DNA of 64,000 nt, from NCBI RefSeq assembly GCF_029278605.1, contig NZ_CP119573.1, positions 496,001 to 560,000 on the forward strand, read 5' to 3'. This document shows, one piece after another, positions 25,448-34,895 of this stretch. The stretch comes from Cupriavidus sp. WKF15. Its GTDB lineage: Bacteria; Pseudomonadota; Gammaproteobacteria; Burkholderiales; Burkholderiaceae. Below the pieces are notes generated by a model. That model was not told the origin of the DNA. It did not search any database and was given only the letters and a program-made list of their open reading frames with translations. The translations under genes and the position numbers were made by a program. Position 1 is the first letter of the stretch; each line of letters starts with the position of its first letter.

Positions 25448-26365
25448 CTACGTCAGCTGGTACTGACGATCCGGCACCTTGGGCGCAGGAACTTCACTAT
25501 CGCAAAGTTCAAGCAGCGAGCGCTCGATATTGCAAGCTATCGCATCCAGAGCCAACGCGTTGGGTGCTTTGCTGAACGGCTCCGAGACCTCGTCGGCAAT
25601 CGCTTCCAGCGCAATCAGCGTGTATGCGACGAATACGGAAACAATCGGCGTGAACAACTCTGTCGAATCAACCAGCCCGAACGGAAGCATGATGCAATAG
25701 GCGTACACGGTACGATGCAGCAGTACGCCGTATGCGAACGGAATCGGTGTCGAGGCAATGCGCTCGCAACCGCCCACGGTGCCCTCCAGCTCATTGAGTT
25801 GTGTGTCGAACACCCAGAGGCCGGAATCCGAGACGATACCGGTGGCCACGAACCGGCCCAACTCGGACCGTATGTCATTGAGAAGCGCAACCGGCCGATA
25901 CTGTTTCCTGCACAACCGCTCTGCCTCCTCGCGGCCCAGCAGCCGCGCGAAATCCGGCGTCGGATCCGTTTTGCGAAGTTCATGCTTCAATGCATAGACA
26001 AAGGCGATGAGCTTGCGAATCAGCCGGATTCGGTCAATGCCTTCGTTGTCCGGTATGTAGCTCAGGACTTGCGATGCCAGTGACCGGGACGCGATCAGGA
26101 CATGCCCCCAGATCAGCCGCGCTTCCTTGAAGCGCTCATAGCTTGCGTTGTTGCGGAAGGCCAGGAAGATGGTAAGTGCCACGCCAAACAGTGTAAACGG
26201 CGCTGTGTTCAGCGGTATCTTCTCTCCCAATATGCGTCCCTGGGTCAGGACAGCAAAGCCACTGACAAAGGCCAGGAAGACAAGTTGTGGAATGATCGCT
26301 TGCAGCACCGAACCATTCCACACAAATAACATGCTGAACCAGTTCCTCTTTGGCCGCACTATCAT
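25448..26365 (-). CDS. Bestrophin-like chloride channel family protein (YneE/UPF0187)
   Basis: The 305-residue protein has the bacterial bestrophin pattern: a basic start, a hydrophobic helix near 17-40, then FRNNASYERFKEARLIWGHV near residues 70-90 and FAYGVLLHRTVYAYCIMLPFGLVD near 205-230. Bacterial homologues form pentameric anion or cation channels in the inner membrane. GAGAAG precedes the ATG. It lies 65 bases after the ClpG/ClpK gene on the same strand and may share its transcript. Confidence 0.87.
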   Translation of the reverse strand: MIVRPKRNWFSMLFVWNGSVLQAIIPQLVFLAFVSGFAVLTQGRILGEKIPLNTAPFTLFGVALTIFLAFRNNASYERFKEARLIWGHVLIASRSLASQVLSYIPDNEGIDRIRLIRKLIAFVYALKHELRKTDPTPDFARLLGREEAERLCRKQYRPVALLNDIRSELGRFVATGIVSDSGLWVFDTQLNELEGTVGGCERIASTPIPFAYGVLLHRTVYAYCIMLPFGLVDSTELFTPIVSVFVAYTLIALEAIADEVSEPFSKAPNALALDAIACNIERSLLELCDSEVPAPKVPDRQYQLT

Positions 26366-26430
26366 GATTCTTCTCTAGCGAACGAAGCAGCGTTCGAGCT
26401 CTTCCAGAAGCCGGAATCCCATCCCCGCGT

Positions 26431-29217
26431 TCAGGAGCCCGCAGCGCCGGATGGTGCCTGACTGTCAGCAGTCGCACGGCTCGCCTTCTTTGTCGTGGCG
26501 CTCTTCGCGGCGGTCTTCGCAGGACTGGCTTCGCCCTTATCGGGCTGAGCCGTGGCAGCCTTGCTGATCGTTACCTCGGCTCTTTCCTTGTCATACCCGA
26601 TTTCAACGCTGTCACCGGCCGCCAGCTTGGCTCCCAGGATCTCCCTGGCCAGCCTTGTCTCCACCGACTGCCGGATCTGGCGCTTCAGCTCGCGGGCACC
26701 GAACTCCGGCTGGTAGCCAACCTCGACCAGGTGGTCAAGGAGGGCGTCGCTCAGCTTCACTGTAATGTCCTGCGCCGCCGCGGTGCGGACCACGCGATCG
26801 AGCTGGATCTGCACCACTGCGCGGATGTTGTCCCGCGACAGCGCATGGAACACGATGATGTCGTCGATCCGGTTCAGGAACTCTGGCCGGAAATGGCCTT
26901 TCAGCACCTTCATCAACGCCTCCCGCAATTGCTTCTCGGGCATGCGCTTGCCATCGGGCTTCTCCAGGTCTTCCATGATGATCGACGCACCAAGATTGCT
27001 GGTCGCAATGATGACGGTGTTGCTGAAATCCACGACCCGGCCCTTGCCGTCAGTCAGCCTGCCATCGTCGAACACCTGCAACAGGACATTGTTCACGTCC
27101 GGGTGGGCCTTCTCGATCTCATCGAGCAGGATCACGCTGTAAGGGCGCCTGCGCACGCGCTCGGTCAGTTGCCCACCTTCGTCGTAGCCCACATAGCCAG
27201 GCGGCGCTCCGATCAGCCGTGCTACCGCGTGGCGCTCCATGTATTCCGACATGTCGATGCGTATGATCGCCTGTTCGTCGCCAAATACGGTCTCGGCGAG
27301 CGCCTTGGCAAGTTCGGTCTTGCCGACGCCGGTCGGTCCGAGGAAAAGGAAGGTCGCGATCGGGCGGTTTTCTTGCCCGAGTCCGGCACGGGACAAGCGC
27401 ACCGCATCGCTGACTGCAACCACCGCATCGTCCTGCCCCACCACGCGCTCGCGAAGCTTTTCCTCCATTTGCAGCAGCTTCTGACGTTCTTCCTGTGTAA
27501 GATCGGAGACCGGAATGCCTGTCAGGCGCGACACTACCTCGGCAATGGCTCCGACCGTGACCTCCAGCGTTTCCGAGCCTGTCTTGCGCTGCCAGGCTTC
27601 GGTCTTCTCGTCGAGTTGCTTCTGCTTGTCATTGATGCGCTCCTCGAAGCCCTTGGCTTCGTCAAAACGCTTGCGCGACGAGGCATAGTCCTGCTCGCGC
27701 TTGAGCTGGGAGATTTCTGCCTCCAGCTCCTGGATGTCGGCGGGGCGCGAGGTGGAACCGATGCGCACGCGCGCCGCCGCCTGGTCGATCAGGTCGATGG
27801 CCTTGTCCGGCAGATAGCGAGACGTGATGTAGCGGTCCGACATTTCCGCAGCCGCAACAAAGGCATCGTCCGCGAAGGTGACCTGGTGATGCGCTTCCAG
27901 CTTGTCACGCAATCCCCGCAGGATGACGATGGTCTGCTCGACCGTCGGCTCCGGTACCAGCACCGGCTGGAAGCGCCGCTCCAGGGCCGCGTCTTTCTCG
28001 ATGTATTTCTGGTACTCGTTCAGTGTGGTCGCGCCGATCAGGCTCAGTTCGCCCCGCGCCAGCGCGGGCTTGAGCACGTTGGCGATGTCGAGCCCGCCTT
28101 CCCCGCCACCTTGTCCCGCCCCGACGATGGTGTGCAGTTCATCGATGAACAGGATCAGCTCATCGTTCTTGGCGGTAACCTCGTCGATCAGCTGCTTGGC
28201 TCTTTCCTCGAACTCGCCCCGATACTTGGCGCCGGCGACCATCGAGTTGATATTGACTTCCACCAGGCGCTTGCCCCGCAGCACCTCGGGCACGTCGCCA
28301 TTGACGATGCGCTGGGCCAGGCCTTCCACAATGGCCGTCTTGCCAACGCCCGGCTCGCCGATCAACACCGGGTTATTCTTCTTGCGCCGTGCCAGCACTT
28401 CGATGGTGTTCTCGATTTCCAGAGAGCGCCCCAGCACCGGATCCAGCTTTCCCTGCCGCGCCATGGCCGTCAGGTCGCGTCCGAACTTGTCGAGCGTCGG
28501 CGTGCCGCTCGGTGTATCGACCCGTCCGTCCTCGGCGCCCTTGCCTACGACCTTCACGACCTTCTGTCGCAGTCCTTCCGGCGTTACGCCATACTTCTTG
28601 AGCAGCGTCCCCGCGATGCTCTCCGGCACAGCTGCCAGACCAATCAGCAGGTGCTCCGGACCCACGTAGGAATGTCCAAGTTCGCGTGATGCCTGGAAAG
28701 CGTGCTGGAACACTTTCTTCAAGCGCGGCGAGATGCTCATTCGTTCGACGGGAGCATCCTCGGCTGCCGTACCGGTCTGGGCGTGCTGGTCGATATAGCC
28801 CTTGATGTCCTGCGGAGAAAGCTTCAGCTCCTTCAGCAAGGCCGTGACGACATCGGTATCGGCGAGAACGTAAAGCAAATGCTCGGTGTCGAGCTCATTG
28901 CGCCGGAGCTCGTGCGCCTTCTCCGCGGCACGTTGCAGCAGCTCCAGCGTCTGCTCGCTGAACGCGTCGGTGACATCCACGGACTCGCGTGGCACCTCGG
29001 CCGCCATCCCGGCTTCGTCGTGGCCCATGTCATCGAAGAAGCGGGATAAGCCACCGCCGCCCAGGAGCGAATCGAACGGATTCAGCATGCTCTGGTGGCG
29101 CATCAGCTGCCGATAGTCATAGTCGCAAATCGAAATCGACTTGCGCTCGCCGTTCTGGACGACGGTCACACGGGCCACCGCGGGGCGGGCGTGGCAGATT
29201 TCACATAGGGTCGGCAT
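26431..29217 (-). CDS. clpG: ClpG/ClpK-type AAA+ disaggregase with zinc-finger N-domain
   Basis: The 928-residue HSP100 protein starts with a small cysteine motif (Cys5, Cys8, Cys31, then Asp-Tyr), the N1 extension that distinguishes ClpG/ClpK from ClpB and ClpC. A Clp_N repeat domain (about 85-225) follows. Walker A motifs are at 287-294 (GEPGVGKT) and 627-634 (GPTGVGKT). The coiled middle segment (about 495-550) is short. There is no ClpP-binding tripeptide before [10 protein letters not shown], so it should act as a stand-alone disaggregase. The tail is rich in Lys, Ala and Thr. ClpG/ClpK proteins give heat tolerance and are often carried on mobile islands. Confidence 0.88.
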   Translation of the reverse strand: MPTLCEICHARPAVARVTVVQNGERKSISICDYDYRQLMRHQSMLNPFDSLLGGGGLSRFFDDMGHDEAGMAAEVPRESVDVTDAFSEQTLELLQRAAEKAHELRRNELDTEHLLYVLADTDVVTALLKELKLSPQDIKGYIDQHAQTGTAAEDAPVERMSISPRLKKVFQHAFQASRELGHSYVGPEHLLIGLAAVPESIAGTLLKKYGVTPEGLRQKVVKVVGKGAEDGRVDTPSGTPTLDKFGRDLTAMARQGKLDPVLGRSLEIENTIEVLARRKKNNPVLIGEPGVGKTAIVEGLAQRIVNGDVPEVLRGKRLVEVNINSMVAGAKYRGEFEERAKQLIDEVTAKNDELILFIDELHTIVGAGQGGGEGGLDIANVLKPALARGELSLIGATTLNEYQKYIEKDAALERRFQPVLVPEPTVEQTIVILRGLRDKLEAHHQVTFADDAFVAAAEMSDRYITSRYLPDKAIDLIDQAAARVRIGSTSRPADIQELEAEISQLKREQDYASSRKRFDEAKGFEERINDKQKQLDEKTEAWQRKTGSETLEVTVGAIAEVVSRLTGIPVSDLTQEERQKLLQMEEKLRERVVGQDDAVVAVSDAVRLSRAGLGQENRPIATFLFLGPTGVGKTELAKALAETVFGDEQAIIRIDMSEYMERHAVARLIGAPPGYVGYDEGGQLTERVRRRPYSVILLDEIEKAHPDVNNVLLQVFDDGRLTDGKGRVVDFSNTVIIATSNLGASIIMEDLEKPDGKRMPEKQLREALMKVLKGHFRPEFLNRIDDIIVFHALSRDNIRAVVQIQLDRVVRTAAAQDITVKLSDALLDHLVEVGYQPEFGARELKRQIRQSVETRLAREILGAKLAAGDSVEIGYDKERAEVTISKAATAQPDKGEASPAKTAAKSATTKKASRATADSQAPSGAAGS

Positions 29218-29377
29218 GATGGACTTGTCTCCTTGTCAGGGATCACGGCCCCAAGCAGCTTTCGCCTTCAGCAACGGCTTTCGTGTCACGCAGCTAGCCA
29301 TGAGACCTGTTGTATCAGTTCGATCGACTGCGCTTTGACCGCCCCTTTTTACCCGCCCCCTCTCCGCTCAACGCACG

Positions 29378-31657
29378 TCATGGCGATGCCGAGCGCACCA
29401 CGCGCACAGGGATCGACTTATAGGACGGCGTACCGCTTTCCTTGTCGATATAGTCCAGCGGAACCAGCACGTTTGCTTCCGGATAGTAGGCCGCCACGGA
29501 GCCTCGCACGATGTTTTCGTACGCGATCGCGGTGAGCCCTTTCAGCCGGAGTTGCCGGCCTGCCATGATCGTCTCGATATCGACCACGTCCCCATGCTCG
29601 AGTCCGCGCGCGTTCATGTCGGCTTCGTTCATGAAGAGCACGTCGCGCCGCCCGAACACGCCGCGATAGCGGTCATCCAGCGCATAGATCGTGGTGTTGT
29701 ACTGGTCGTGGCTGCGAATCGTCATGAGGCGAAGGACATTCTCGCCGCCCAGGACGTCTGCGTCTTCCTTCACGCCGCCATACACCGAAAAGACCGCTTT
29801 GCCCGAAGGGGTCGTCCACTTGCGCTCCGTCGGCGGCAGCGGCAGGCGGAACCCGCCAGGCACTCGGATGCGGTCATTGAAGTTCTCGAAGCCCGGCACC
29901 GTCTTTTCGATCAGGTCGCGAATCCGGTCATAGTCGGCAACCAGGTCTGCCCAGGCCACCTTGGTGTTGGGCAGGCTGGCCTGCGCCATGCCCGCGATGA
30001 TCGCCGGCTCGGAACGCAGATGTTCGGAAGCCGGCGTGAGCTTCCCGGCCGATGCATGGACCATCGACATCGAATCCTCGACCGTCACGGATTGGGGCCC
30101 GTTGGCCTGCACATCGAGCTCCGTGCGCCCCAGGCAGGGGAAAAGATAGGTTTCCTTCGCGACCAGCAGATGCGTTCTGTTGAGTTTCGTCCCGAGGTGC
30201 ACACTCAGGTCAAGCGTCTTCATCGCCGGGAAAGACTGCCCTGAATCGGGCAGGGCCACCGCGAAGTTGCCCCCAAGACAGATCAACGCCTTGCACTTGC
30301 CGTCGATCATGGCCTGCGCCGTCCTGACGGCATCGCGCCCATGCGCTCTCGGCGGCGTGAATCCGAACACGTCTTCGATGGCTTTCAGGAAGTCTTGCGA
30401 CGGCTTTTCCGTAATGCCGACAGTCCGGTTGCCTTGCACGTTCGAATGGCCGCGCAACGGACATATCCCGGCACCGGGCTTGCCGAAGTTTCCCCTCAGG
30501 AACAGCAGGTCGGCGATCAGCCGGACATTCGCCGTACCCCGGCTATGCTGGGTGACGCCCATGCCGTACGTGACGATCGTCGCATTCGACTCGGCATAGA
30601 GCTTTGCGACCGCCTCCAGCTCGGCACGGGGCAGGCCGCTGGCCTTCTCGATGTCTTCCCACGACGTCGCGTTCAGGTCGGCGGCAAAGGCATCGAAGCC
30701 TTCGGTGTACTTGGCGATGAAATCGCGATCCAGGATGTCTCCCTGGGCCGCGTCCATGGCCAGCAGCGCCTTCATGATTCCCTTGAGTGCCGCGGCATCC
30801 CCGCCAGCATCCACCTGATAATAGGTCGAGGCAATCCTGGTCGAACCGTACGTCGCCATCTCGAGCCAGTTCTGGGGATCGGCGAATCGTTCCAGGGCGC
30901 GCTCGCGCAGCGGATTGAAGACAATGATCGGGACATTGCGGCGCGCCGCTTCATGCAGTGTTCCCATCATGCGAGGATGATTGGTGCCCGGATTATGTCC
31001 GATCGAGATGATCAGCTCGCATTGCTCGAAGTCGTCCAGGGAGACCGTACCCTTGCCGATGCCAATTGACTGCGGCAAGCCGACGCTGGTCGGCTCGTGG
31101 CACATATTGGAGCAGTCCGGGAAGTTGTTGCTCCCGTATTCCCGCGCAAACAACTGGAACAGGTACGCCGCCTCGTTGGAAGCCCGGCCGGACGTGTAGA
31201 AGTCGACCTGCTCGGGCGATAAGCCGCGGAGGATTTCGCCGATCCGCGCGAATGCATCCTCCCACTCCACCGCCCGGAACGTGTCGGTCGCGCGATCGTA
31301 GACCATCGGATGGGTCAGGCGGCCCATGTCTTCCAGTTCGAAATCGGACATCTGCAGCAGCGAGGACACCGTGTGACTCGCAAAGAATGCCGGCGGCACC
31401 CGCTTGGTGGTGGCCTCCCACGTGACCGCCTTGGCGCCGTTCTCGCAGAACTGGAAGGTAGACCGGTGTTCCTTGTCTGGCCACGCACATCCCGGACAGT
31501 CGAAGCCGTCAGGCTGGTTGGTCCGAAGCAGCGTGATGGGGGCTTTCACGCTATCCATCTGCAGGCGAATCGCCTGTGTTGTCGCCCGAAGCGCGCCCCA
31601 GCCGCCGGCGGGGCCGTCATACGGACGGATACCGGGGACTTCTCGTCGAATAGCCAT
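29378..31657 (-). CDS. FdhF/YdeP-family molybdopterin oxidoreductase (formate dehydrogenase-like)
   Basis: The 759-residue protein has the molybdopterin oxidoreductase fold with an N-terminal iron-sulfur motif around DCPGCAWPD (Cys54, Cys57) and Cys71. The metal-ligand position is Cys186 in SNMCHEPTSVGLPQ, where E. coli FdhF has selenocysteine. The C-terminal dinucleotide-binding domain is seen in MTIRSHDQYNTTIYALDDRYRG. The reaction is unproven in this family; formate oxidation is likely. GGGAG precedes the ATG at 31657. FdhD is encoded nearby. Related genes (cbbB) sit at the end of Cupriavidus cbb operons, but here cioAB and a reductase gene intervene. Confidence 0.85.
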   Translation of the reverse strand: MAIRREVPGIRPYDGPAGGWGALRATTQAIRLQMDSVKAPITLLRTNQPDGFDCPGCAWPDKEHRSTFQFCENGAKAVTWEATTKRVPPAFFASHTVSSLLQMSDFELEDMGRLTHPMVYDRATDTFRAVEWEDAFARIGEILRGLSPEQVDFYTSGRASNEAAYLFQLFAREYGSNNFPDCSNMCHEPTSVGLPQSIGIGKGTVSLDDFEQCELIISIGHNPGTNHPRMMGTLHEAARRNVPIIVFNPLRERALERFADPQNWLEMATYGSTRIASTYYQVDAGGDAAALKGIMKALLAMDAAQGDILDRDFIAKYTEGFDAFAADLNATSWEDIEKASGLPRAELEAVAKLYAESNATIVTYGMGVTQHSRGTANVRLIADLLFLRGNFGKPGAGICPLRGHSNVQGNRTVGITEKPSQDFLKAIEDVFGFTPPRAHGRDAVRTAQAMIDGKCKALICLGGNFAVALPDSGQSFPAMKTLDLSVHLGTKLNRTHLLVAKETYLFPCLGRTELDVQANGPQSVTVEDSMSMVHASAGKLTPASEHLRSEPAIIAGMAQASLPNTKVAWADLVADYDRIRDLIEKTVPGFENFNDRIRVPGGFRLPLPPTERKWTTPSGKAVFSVYGGVKEDADVLGGENVLRLMTIRSHDQYNTTIYALDDRYRGVFGRRDVLFMNEADMNARGLEHGDVVDIETIMAGRQLRLKGLTAIAYENIVRGSVAAYYPEANVLVPLDYIDKESGTPSYKSIPVRVVRSASP

Positions 31658-31798
31658 GCTTGCTCCCATAAGCAATCAGCACATCCGGAGTCAGCGATAG
31701 ACTCTTTCCAGCCAGCTTGATTGGCTGAAGCTAAAGATAGCGCGTCCCGGTTCTCATGCGCCAGGCTGTTACAAATAAATGCGCAATGAATTATGAAA

Positions 31799-31814
31799 GT
31801 GAATGAATATTCAC
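31799..31814. promoter_or_regulatory. Inverted repeat between the molybdoenzyme and cioA genes
   Basis: GTGAAT-GAAT-ATTCAC is a perfect 6-bp inverted repeat in the AT-rich 362-bp divergent region (31658-32019). It has the size of a regulator operator. It does not match the FNR/ANR consensus. The rest of the region holds AT-rich promoter-like DNA but no reading frame. Confidence 0.5.
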
Positions 31815-31952
31815 CCACATAACTACCGTATATAAAAATCAACCCGGTTCCTAGCAAGTTATGAAGTTGCAAACTACACTGCGACTGCATATAAATGGCC
31901 GGCATTGCGCCCGGGTAGAAGCATAGACGCACAAGAATGCTTTCGGCGTTCT

Positions 31953-31976
31953 CTGTTTTTACGCCTGTTTTTACGC
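31953..31976 (+). repeat. 12-bp perfect direct repeat upstream of cioA
   Basis: CTGTTTTTACGC occurs twice with no gap, 43 bases before the cioA start codon. A tandem site of this length on one DNA face suits an activator or a duplicated promoter element. Confidence 0.6.
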
Positions 31977-32019
31977 ATTAACAGCGTACCGACACCCACC
32001 ATTGCGCGGTGAAATCAGC

Positions 32020-33480
32020 ATGGACACCTACAGCTCGACGGCGATGGACCTGGCCCGCCTGCAGTTTGCCTTCACGGTGGGCTTCCATATCATCTTTCCC
32101 GCCATTACTATCGGCCTGGCCAGCTATCTTGTCGTACTGGAAGGGTTGTGGTTAAAAACCGGCAATGGCGTTTATAAAAATCTCTACCATTTCTGGTCAA
32201 AGATTTTCGCCATCAATTTCGGCATGGGCGTTGTATCCGGATTGGTAATGGCATACCAGTTCGGCACCAACTGGAGCCGTTTCTCATACTTTGCCGGCGG
32301 GATTACCGGTCCGCTTTTGACTTATGAAGTGCTGACTGCATTCTTCCTTGAAGCAGGGTTCCTTGGCGTCATGCTGTTTGGATGGGAACGTGTCGGCAGG
32401 GGTCTGCATTTCTTTGCAACTGCGATGGTCGCGCTCGGAACGCTGTTTTCCACGTTCTGGATTCTGTCTTCCAACAGCTGGATGCATACGCCGCAGGGTC
32501 ACGAGATCATCGACGGAAGAGCCGTTCCGGTTGACTGGCTTGCAGTCATCTTCAATCCATCGTTCCCGTTCCGGCTCGCGCACATGGCGATCGCCGCATT
32601 CCTGGCAACCGCCTTCTTCGTCGGCGCTTCCGGCGCCTGGCAGATCCTCAAGGGACGGGACGCGCCGGCCAGCCGCACCATGCTCTCGATGGCAATGTGG
32701 ATGGCGCTCATCGTGGCGCCGATCCAGGCCGTGGTTGGCGATGCCCACGGCCTGAACACGCTCGAACATCAGCCGGCGAAGATTGCGGCCATCGAGGGCC
32801 ACTGGGTGAACATTCCGGGAGCGCCCTCGCCACTGGTCCTGGTCGGCTGGCCGGATATGAAGGCGGAGAAGACCCACTTCGCCGTCGAGATACCAGTCCT
32901 TGGCAGCATCATCCTTACACACAGCCTCGATCGGCAGATTCCGGCCTTGAAGTCATTCCCTCCGGAGGACCGCCCGAACTCGACGGTCATATTCTGGACG
33001 TTCCGTCTGATGGTAGGCCTTGGCATGCTGATGATCCTCGCCGGGATATGGAGCCTCTGGCTGCGCAGCCGGAAGGCACTCTACACCTCGCGCCTCTTCC
33101 TGTGCTTCGTGCTTTGCATGGGGCCGGCAGGCCTGGTTGCGATGCTGGCCGGCTGGGTCACGACCGAGATGGGACGCCAGCCCTGGGTCGTCTACGGACT
33201 GCTTCGGACCGCCGATGCCACCTCTCCCCTGGATGCCGCCCAGGTGGGCCTGAGTCTCATCATCTTTGTCGTCATCTACTTTGCCCTGTTCGGCACCGGC
33301 ATTGCCTTCATGCTGCGGCTTGTGCACAAGGGACCGCAGGCGCACGAGCCGGAAGTCACCATCGACGAGGGCGGTCATCCCCGCAGACCCGCACGTCCGC
33401 TATCGGCTGCCGGGGACCGTGTGGTGGCGGCAGACGGGGATCATGTGGCGGCAGAGTTCGATGCCGGCATAAGGGGCTAG
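32020..33480 (+). CDS. cioA: Cytochrome bd-type (cyanide-insensitive) quinol oxidase subunit I
   Basis: The 486-residue membrane protein begins with DLARLQFAFTVGFHIIFPA, carrying the N-terminal heme ligand (His23). It has the GRQPWVVYGLLRT segment and the other helices of CydA. The periplasmic Q-loop is short, which places it in the CIO (CioA) branch that resists cyanide and lacks the usual d-heme spectrum. The ATG at 32020 gives the family start. It is followed 4 bases later by cioB. Codon use is less GC-rich than in the cbb genes, hinting at transfer of this block. Confidence 0.93.
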   Translation: MDTYSSTAMDLARLQFAFTVGFHIIFPAITIGLASYLVVLEGLWLKTGNGVYKNLYHFWSKIFAINFGMGVVSGLVMAYQFGTNWSRFSYFAGGITGPLLTYEVLTAFFLEAGFLGVMLFGWERVGRGLHFFATAMVALGTLFSTFWILSSNSWMHTPQGHEIIDGRAVPVDWLAVIFNPSFPFRLAHMAIAAFLATAFFVGASGAWQILKGRDAPASRTMLSMAMWMALIVAPIQAVVGDAHGLNTLEHQPAKIAAIEGHWVNIPGAPSPLVLVGWPDMKAEKTHFAVEIPVLGSIILTHSLDRQIPALKSFPPEDRPNSTVIFWTFRLMVGLGMLMILAGIWSLWLRSRKALYTSRLFLCFVLCMGPAGLVAMLAGWVTTEMGRQPWVVYGLLRTADATSPLDAAQVGLSLIIFVVIYFALFGTGIAFMLRLVHKGPQAHEPEVTIDEGGHPRRPARPLSAAGDRVVAADGDHVAAEFDAGIRG

Positions 33481-33484
33481 GATC

Positions 33485-34495
33485 ATGGGTGTCGACCTTA
33501 CTCTCATCTGGGCGGTAATCATTGCCTTCGGCGTCATGATGTATGTGGTCATGGACGGCTTCGACCTGGGAATTGGCCTGCTCTTCCCGTTCGTCAAGGA
33601 CAAGGAAGAGCGAGACGTCATGATGAACACGGTTGCCCCCGTCTGGGATGGCAACGAAACGTGGCTGGTACTCGGCGGCGCCGGGCTCTTCGGGGCATTT
33701 CCGCTGGCATACTCGGTGATACTGAGCGCGCTGTATCTTCCCCTGGTTCTTATGCTTGTCGGGCTCATATTCCGCGGCGTTGCTTTTGAATTCCGCTTCA
33801 AGGCGACCGACGAGAAGCGCCACCTGTGGGACAAGGCCTTTGTCGGTGGATCGGTCATAGCGACTTTCTGCCAGGGTGTCGTGCTGGGCGCGTTCATCGA
33901 TGGCCTTCCCGTGGCAAACAATTCCTATGCGGGTGGCGGCCTGGACTGGTTTCGGCCGTTTCCGTTGTTCTGCGGTGCAGCCCTTCTGATTGCATACGCC
34001 CAACTTGGGTGTACCTGGCTGGTCATGAAGACGGAAGGTCGCCTGCAGGCCGATATGTACCGCTTCTCATCGTACGTCGCCTGGCTATTGCTCATCGCGA
34101 TTGCAATTGTGAGCCTGTGGACGCCCTTGGCACATCCGGAGATTTCCGCTCGCTGGTTCAGCATGCCGAACTTGCTGTATTTCCTTCCCGTGCCAGTCCT
34201 TGTGATCTTCAGCTTCATTGCCACGTTGCGCGCCCTGGCCCATCGGGCGACCGCAACGCCGTTTCTCATCACGCTGCTGATCATCTTCCTCGGCTACAGC
34301 GGCCTTGCCATCAGCGTGTGGCCAAACATCATCCCGCCCTCCGTCTCCCTTTGGCAGGCAGCGTCGCCCGTACAGAGCCAACTCTTCGCCTTGATCGGCA
34401 CGCTCTTCATCCTGCCATTTGTCCTCGTCTACACGAGTTGGAGCTATTACGTCTTCCGCGGGAAGGTCAAGATCGGCGAAGGCTATCATCACTAA
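33485..34495 (+). CDS. cioB: Cytochrome bd-type quinol oxidase subunit II
   Basis: The 336-residue polytopic protein has the CydB signatures MYVVMDGFDLGIGLLFPF and APVWDGNETWLVLGGAGLFGAFP near the N terminus, and an IGTLFILPFVLVYTSWSYYVF end. It forms the heterodimer with CioA in the inner membrane. It starts 4 bases after cioA and is followed 57 bases later by a small membrane protein gene of the DUF2474 type. Confidence 0.93.
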   Translation: MGVDLTLIWAVIIAFGVMMYVVMDGFDLGIGLLFPFVKDKEERDVMMNTVAPVWDGNETWLVLGGAGLFGAFPLAYSVILSALYLPLVLMLVGLIFRGVAFEFRFKATDEKRHLWDKAFVGGSVIATFCQGVVLGAFIDGLPVANNSYAGGGLDWFRPFPLFCGAALLIAYAQLGCTWLVMKTEGRLQADMYRFSSYVAWLLLIAIAIVSLWTPLAHPEISARWFSMPNLLYFLPVPVLVIFSFIATLRALAHRATATPFLITLLIIFLGYSGLAISVWPNIIPPSVSLWQAASPVQSQLFALIGTLFILPFVLVYTSWSYYVFRGKVKIGEGYHH

Positions 34496-34552
34496 CGACT
34501 GCTTGCCGGGTTTCAGGGTTTCAGGCCATCAGGACTGCAGGGATAAGACAGC

Positions 34553-34699
34553 ATGCTTGATCGCAACTCAAAAAGAGGGAGCCGCTGGAAGCAAGTCCTC
34601 TGGCTGTTCGGACTCTGGGCAACAGGCGTCGCGACCGTCGGGCTGGCGGCGGAGCTGCTCCGCCTTGTGATGCAGGCAGTAGGTTTCAAATCCCATTGA
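34553..34699 (+). CDS. DUF2474-type small membrane subunit of the cyanide-insensitive oxidase
   Basis: This 48-residue protein (MLDRNSKRGSRWKQVLWLFG at its start) has a basic N terminus, one membrane helix (about 14-36) and a short tail, matching the size and WxxxxWLxxxWxxxV pattern of DUF2474. Proteins of that family are encoded directly after cioAB or cydAB and act like CydX as small stabilising subunits. AGGGAT precedes the ATG. Its position 57 bases after cioB supports the call. Confidence 0.8.
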   Translation: MLDRNSKRGSRWKQVLWLFGLWATGVATVGLAAELLRLVMQAVGFKSH

Positions 34700-34895
34700 G
34701 ACCCTCACACGTACCACCGCCAGCAGGCTGTTCCGAGACGCCGAGCGCTATCTCTGCGGCCCAATTCCGTTCATGTGCATGCAGCATGACGCACTGAAGT
34801 AGTTGGGCGTTCCGGCAAACACGCGTGTCGGCCTTTTCCGTCACGGGATCGAGGTAGATAATGCTCCTGTCCCCTAACGAGCAAGGAGCGATGAC

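Noticed and set aside
26731..28689. Long plus-strand open frame (652 codons) opposite the ClpG/ClpK gene
   Set aside because: The minus strand has all AAA+ motifs. The antisense protein shows no family pattern.
29218..29377. Sigma-32 heat-shock promoter before the ClpG/ClpK gene
   Set aside because: Only weak GAAC and TCTCATG strings are present, short of the CTTGAAA/CCCCAT consensus.
31658..32019. FNR/ANR box upstream of cioA
   Set aside because: The closest string, TTGATTGGCTGAA, lacks the second half-site of TTGAT-N4-ATCAA.
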